Assembly: GCA_947463395.1 (NCBI GenBank)
Contig: CANHRV010000044.1
Span: 1-7,286 of the forward strand
From: Opitutia bacterium
GTDB taxonomy: Bacteria; Verrucomicrobiota; Verrucomicrobiia; Opitutales; UBA953
Direction: 5' to 3'
DNA: 7,286 bases
In this document: piece after piece, positions 6,231 to 7,286 of the stretch
Layout: every line of letters begins with the position of its first letter
How positions within the stretch are numbered: the first letter of the stretch is position 1
Translations under genes and position numbers: made by a program
The notes under the pieces: generated by a model
The model's input: only the letters and a program-made list of their open reading frames with translations
Databases searched by the model: none
What the model was told of the DNA's origin: nothing

Positions 6231-7136
6231 ATGTCTATTCTCGTTAAAGAAAACACACGTGTCTTGGTGCAAGGCATTACGGGCGACTTCGGTGCTCGCC
6301 ACGCTCGCCTTTCCATCGAATACGGATCACAAATCGTCGCTGGAGTCACTCCTGGCAAAGGCGGACAAGTCTTTGAGCACAACGGTGTCAAGGTTCCGAT
6401 TTTCAACACGGTCGCCGAAGCCGCCAAACAAACAGGCGCAACGGTTTCCGCTATCTTCGTTCCCCCACCCTTTGCCGCTGACGCGATTCTCGAATGCGTT
6501 GATGCTGATTTAGATTTAGCCATCGCGATTACCGAAGGTATTCCTGTGCGTGATATGGTTCGCGCTAAACGAGCGATGCAAGGTCGTCGCACCCGTTTGA
6601 TTGGACCTAATTGCCCTGGCATCGTCACCCCAGGTCGTGGAGAGAAATCCCATGGTGGTTGCCGTATCGGCATTGCGCCTGGTTACATCCACAAACGTGG
6701 CAAAGTGGGCGTTGTCTCTCGTTCTGGTACCCTCACCTATGAAGCGGTTTGGCAATTGACCTGCAAAGGTCATGGTCAATCAACCTGTGTCGGTATCGGT
6801 GGCGACCCTGTTAACGGCACCTCTCACCTCGATGTGATCAAGCTCTTCAACGAAGACCCTGAAACCGAAGCCATTATCATGATTGGAGAAATCGGTGGAA
6901 ACGCCGAAGTCGAAGCCGCTCGCTGGATTAAAGAACACTGCAAAAAGCCTGTCGCTGGTTTCATTGCTGGAGCCACCGCTCCTGCTGGCCGTCGTATGGG
7001 TCACGCCGGTGCCGTCATTGGTGGAGCCGAAGATACCGCCGCAGCGAAGATTAAAATCTTTAAGGAGTGCGGTATTTCTGTGGCTGCCACGCCCTCGGAC
7101 ATGGCCGACGCCCTCTTGCGCATCTGGAAGGGCTAA
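6231..7136 (+). CDS. sucD: Succinyl-CoA ligase, alpha subunit
   Basis: SucD carries the CoA-binding site and the phosphohistidine of succinyl-CoA ligase. The 301 residues show the CoA-binding Rossmann domain with VQGITGDFGARH (13-24) and GVTPGKGG (38-45), then PPPFAADAI (78-86), ITEGIP (100-105), IGPNCPG (124-130), VSRSGTLTYEA (162-172), GIGGDPVNGT (188-197), MIGEIGG (217-223) and RMGHAGA (255-261). His258 corresponds to the active-site His246 of E. coli and Glu220 to Glu208, so the enzyme should be active. The E. coli protein is about 12 residues shorter; part of the difference is a Gly-rich insertion near 135-143 (GRGEKSHGG) after the PNCPG loop. The start follows a C/T-rich stretch (CCCCTCTTTCT) without a Shine-Dalgarno site. 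It is the last gene of the pyrH-frr-sucC-sucD run and is followed 20 bp later by a strong terminator. Confidence 0.97.
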   Translation: MSILVKENTRVLVQGITGDFGARHARLSIEYGSQIVAGVTPGKGGQVFEHNGVKVPIFNTVAEAAKQTGATVSAIFVPPPFAADAILECVDADLDLAIAITEGIPVRDMVRAKRAMQGRRTRLIGPNCPGIVTPGRGEKSHGGCRIGIAPGYIHKRGKVGVVSRSGTLTYEAVWQLTCKGHGQSTCVGIGGDPVNGTSHLDVIKLFNEDPETEAIIMIGEIGGNAEVEAARWIKEHCKKPVAGFIAGATAPAGRRMGHAGAVIGGAEDTAAAKIKIFKECGISVAATPSDMADALLRIWKG

Positions 7137-7156
7137 ATCGAAACCTCATTGTCACA

Positions 7157-7184
7157 AAAAAGGCCCGCAACTGCGGGCCTTTTT
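7157..7184. terminator. Bidirectional Rho-independent terminator after sucD
   Basis: A perfect 12-bp stem (7157-7168 with 7173-7184) with the loop AACT has a GC-rich core GGCCCGC flanked by As on the left and Ts on the right. It can stop transcripts from both sides. It lies between the sucD stop and the stop of the convergent minus-strand gene, as expected for a shared terminator. Confidence 0.94.
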
Positions 7185-7206
7185 GTTTTCTGGAAACTTG
7201 GTCAAA

Positions 7207-7286
7207 TTACTTAGCAACGTAGGCGAGGGACTGTGCCGTCTTTTCAATCGCTGAAGACCCTTCCAATAAATCGGCAATGGGATCCC
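7207..7286 (-). CDS. C-terminal end of an unidentified protein (partial, N-terminus beyond window)
   Basis: On the minus strand an open frame enters from the right edge and ends at a TAA (7207-7209), giving 25 residues that end in SAIEKTAQSLAYVAK. The stretch looks like a C-terminal amphipathic helix. It is too short to name. Its end 22 bp before the shared terminator, convergent with sucD, supports it being a true gene end; all frames in such a short piece could be open by chance. Confidence 0.55.
   Translation of the reverse strand, partial: DPIADLLEGSSAIEKTAQSLAYVAK

Noticed and set aside
1..7286. CRISPR arrays, insertion sequences, phage genes, attachment sites or riboswitches
   Set aside because: I saw no spaced direct repeats, transposase or integrase motifs, or recognisable riboswitch cores on either strand.

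Overview
The window carries ordinary bacterial chromosomal genes of moderate GC content, with no sign of phage, plasmid, insertion sequence or CRISPR. Protein style (an EF-P with a TP-x-N type tip loop, a standalone ABCG-like half transporter, a tRNA-Gln with a weak A1-U72 pair and no encoded CCA) and the near absence of Shine-Dalgarno sites suggest a member of the Verrucomicrobiota or a related PVC lineage, perhaps Opitutae. This placement is an inference from memory of these families and was not tested.

Left part (1-2030, minus strand): a 560-residue ABC transporter half-molecule (ATPase then permease, ABCG-like order) is followed 52 bp downstream by the start of a membrane-anchored protein that runs off the left edge. 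Divergently, 51 bp away, a 217-residue exported protein of unknown function is read to the right (2082-2735).

Middle (2736-3625): a short region with two similar inverted repeats precedes an elongation factor P gene (2832-3395). A strong intrinsic terminator (3421-3453) closes efp. A tRNA-Gln(UUG) gene lies on the minus strand (3514-3584), with a reasonable sigma70-like promoter at 3596-3625.

Right part (3678-7136, plus strand): pyrH (UMP kinase), frr (ribosome recycling factor), sucC and sucD (succinyl-CoA ligase beta and alpha) follow one another with gaps of 5, 22 and 12 bp and look like one operon. It ends at a strong, symmetric terminator (7157-7184) shared with a convergent minus-strand gene, of which only the last 25 codons are visible. 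Together these genes supply pyrimidine nucleotide synthesis, ribosome rescue and recycling, and the substrate-level phosphorylation step of the TCA cycle.

No new multi-gene system is evident. The observations most worth checking are the EF-P tip loop, which has Asn rather than a modifiable Lys or Arg, the consistent pyrimidine-rich start contexts without Shine-Dalgarno sites, and the paired inverted repeats in front of efp.
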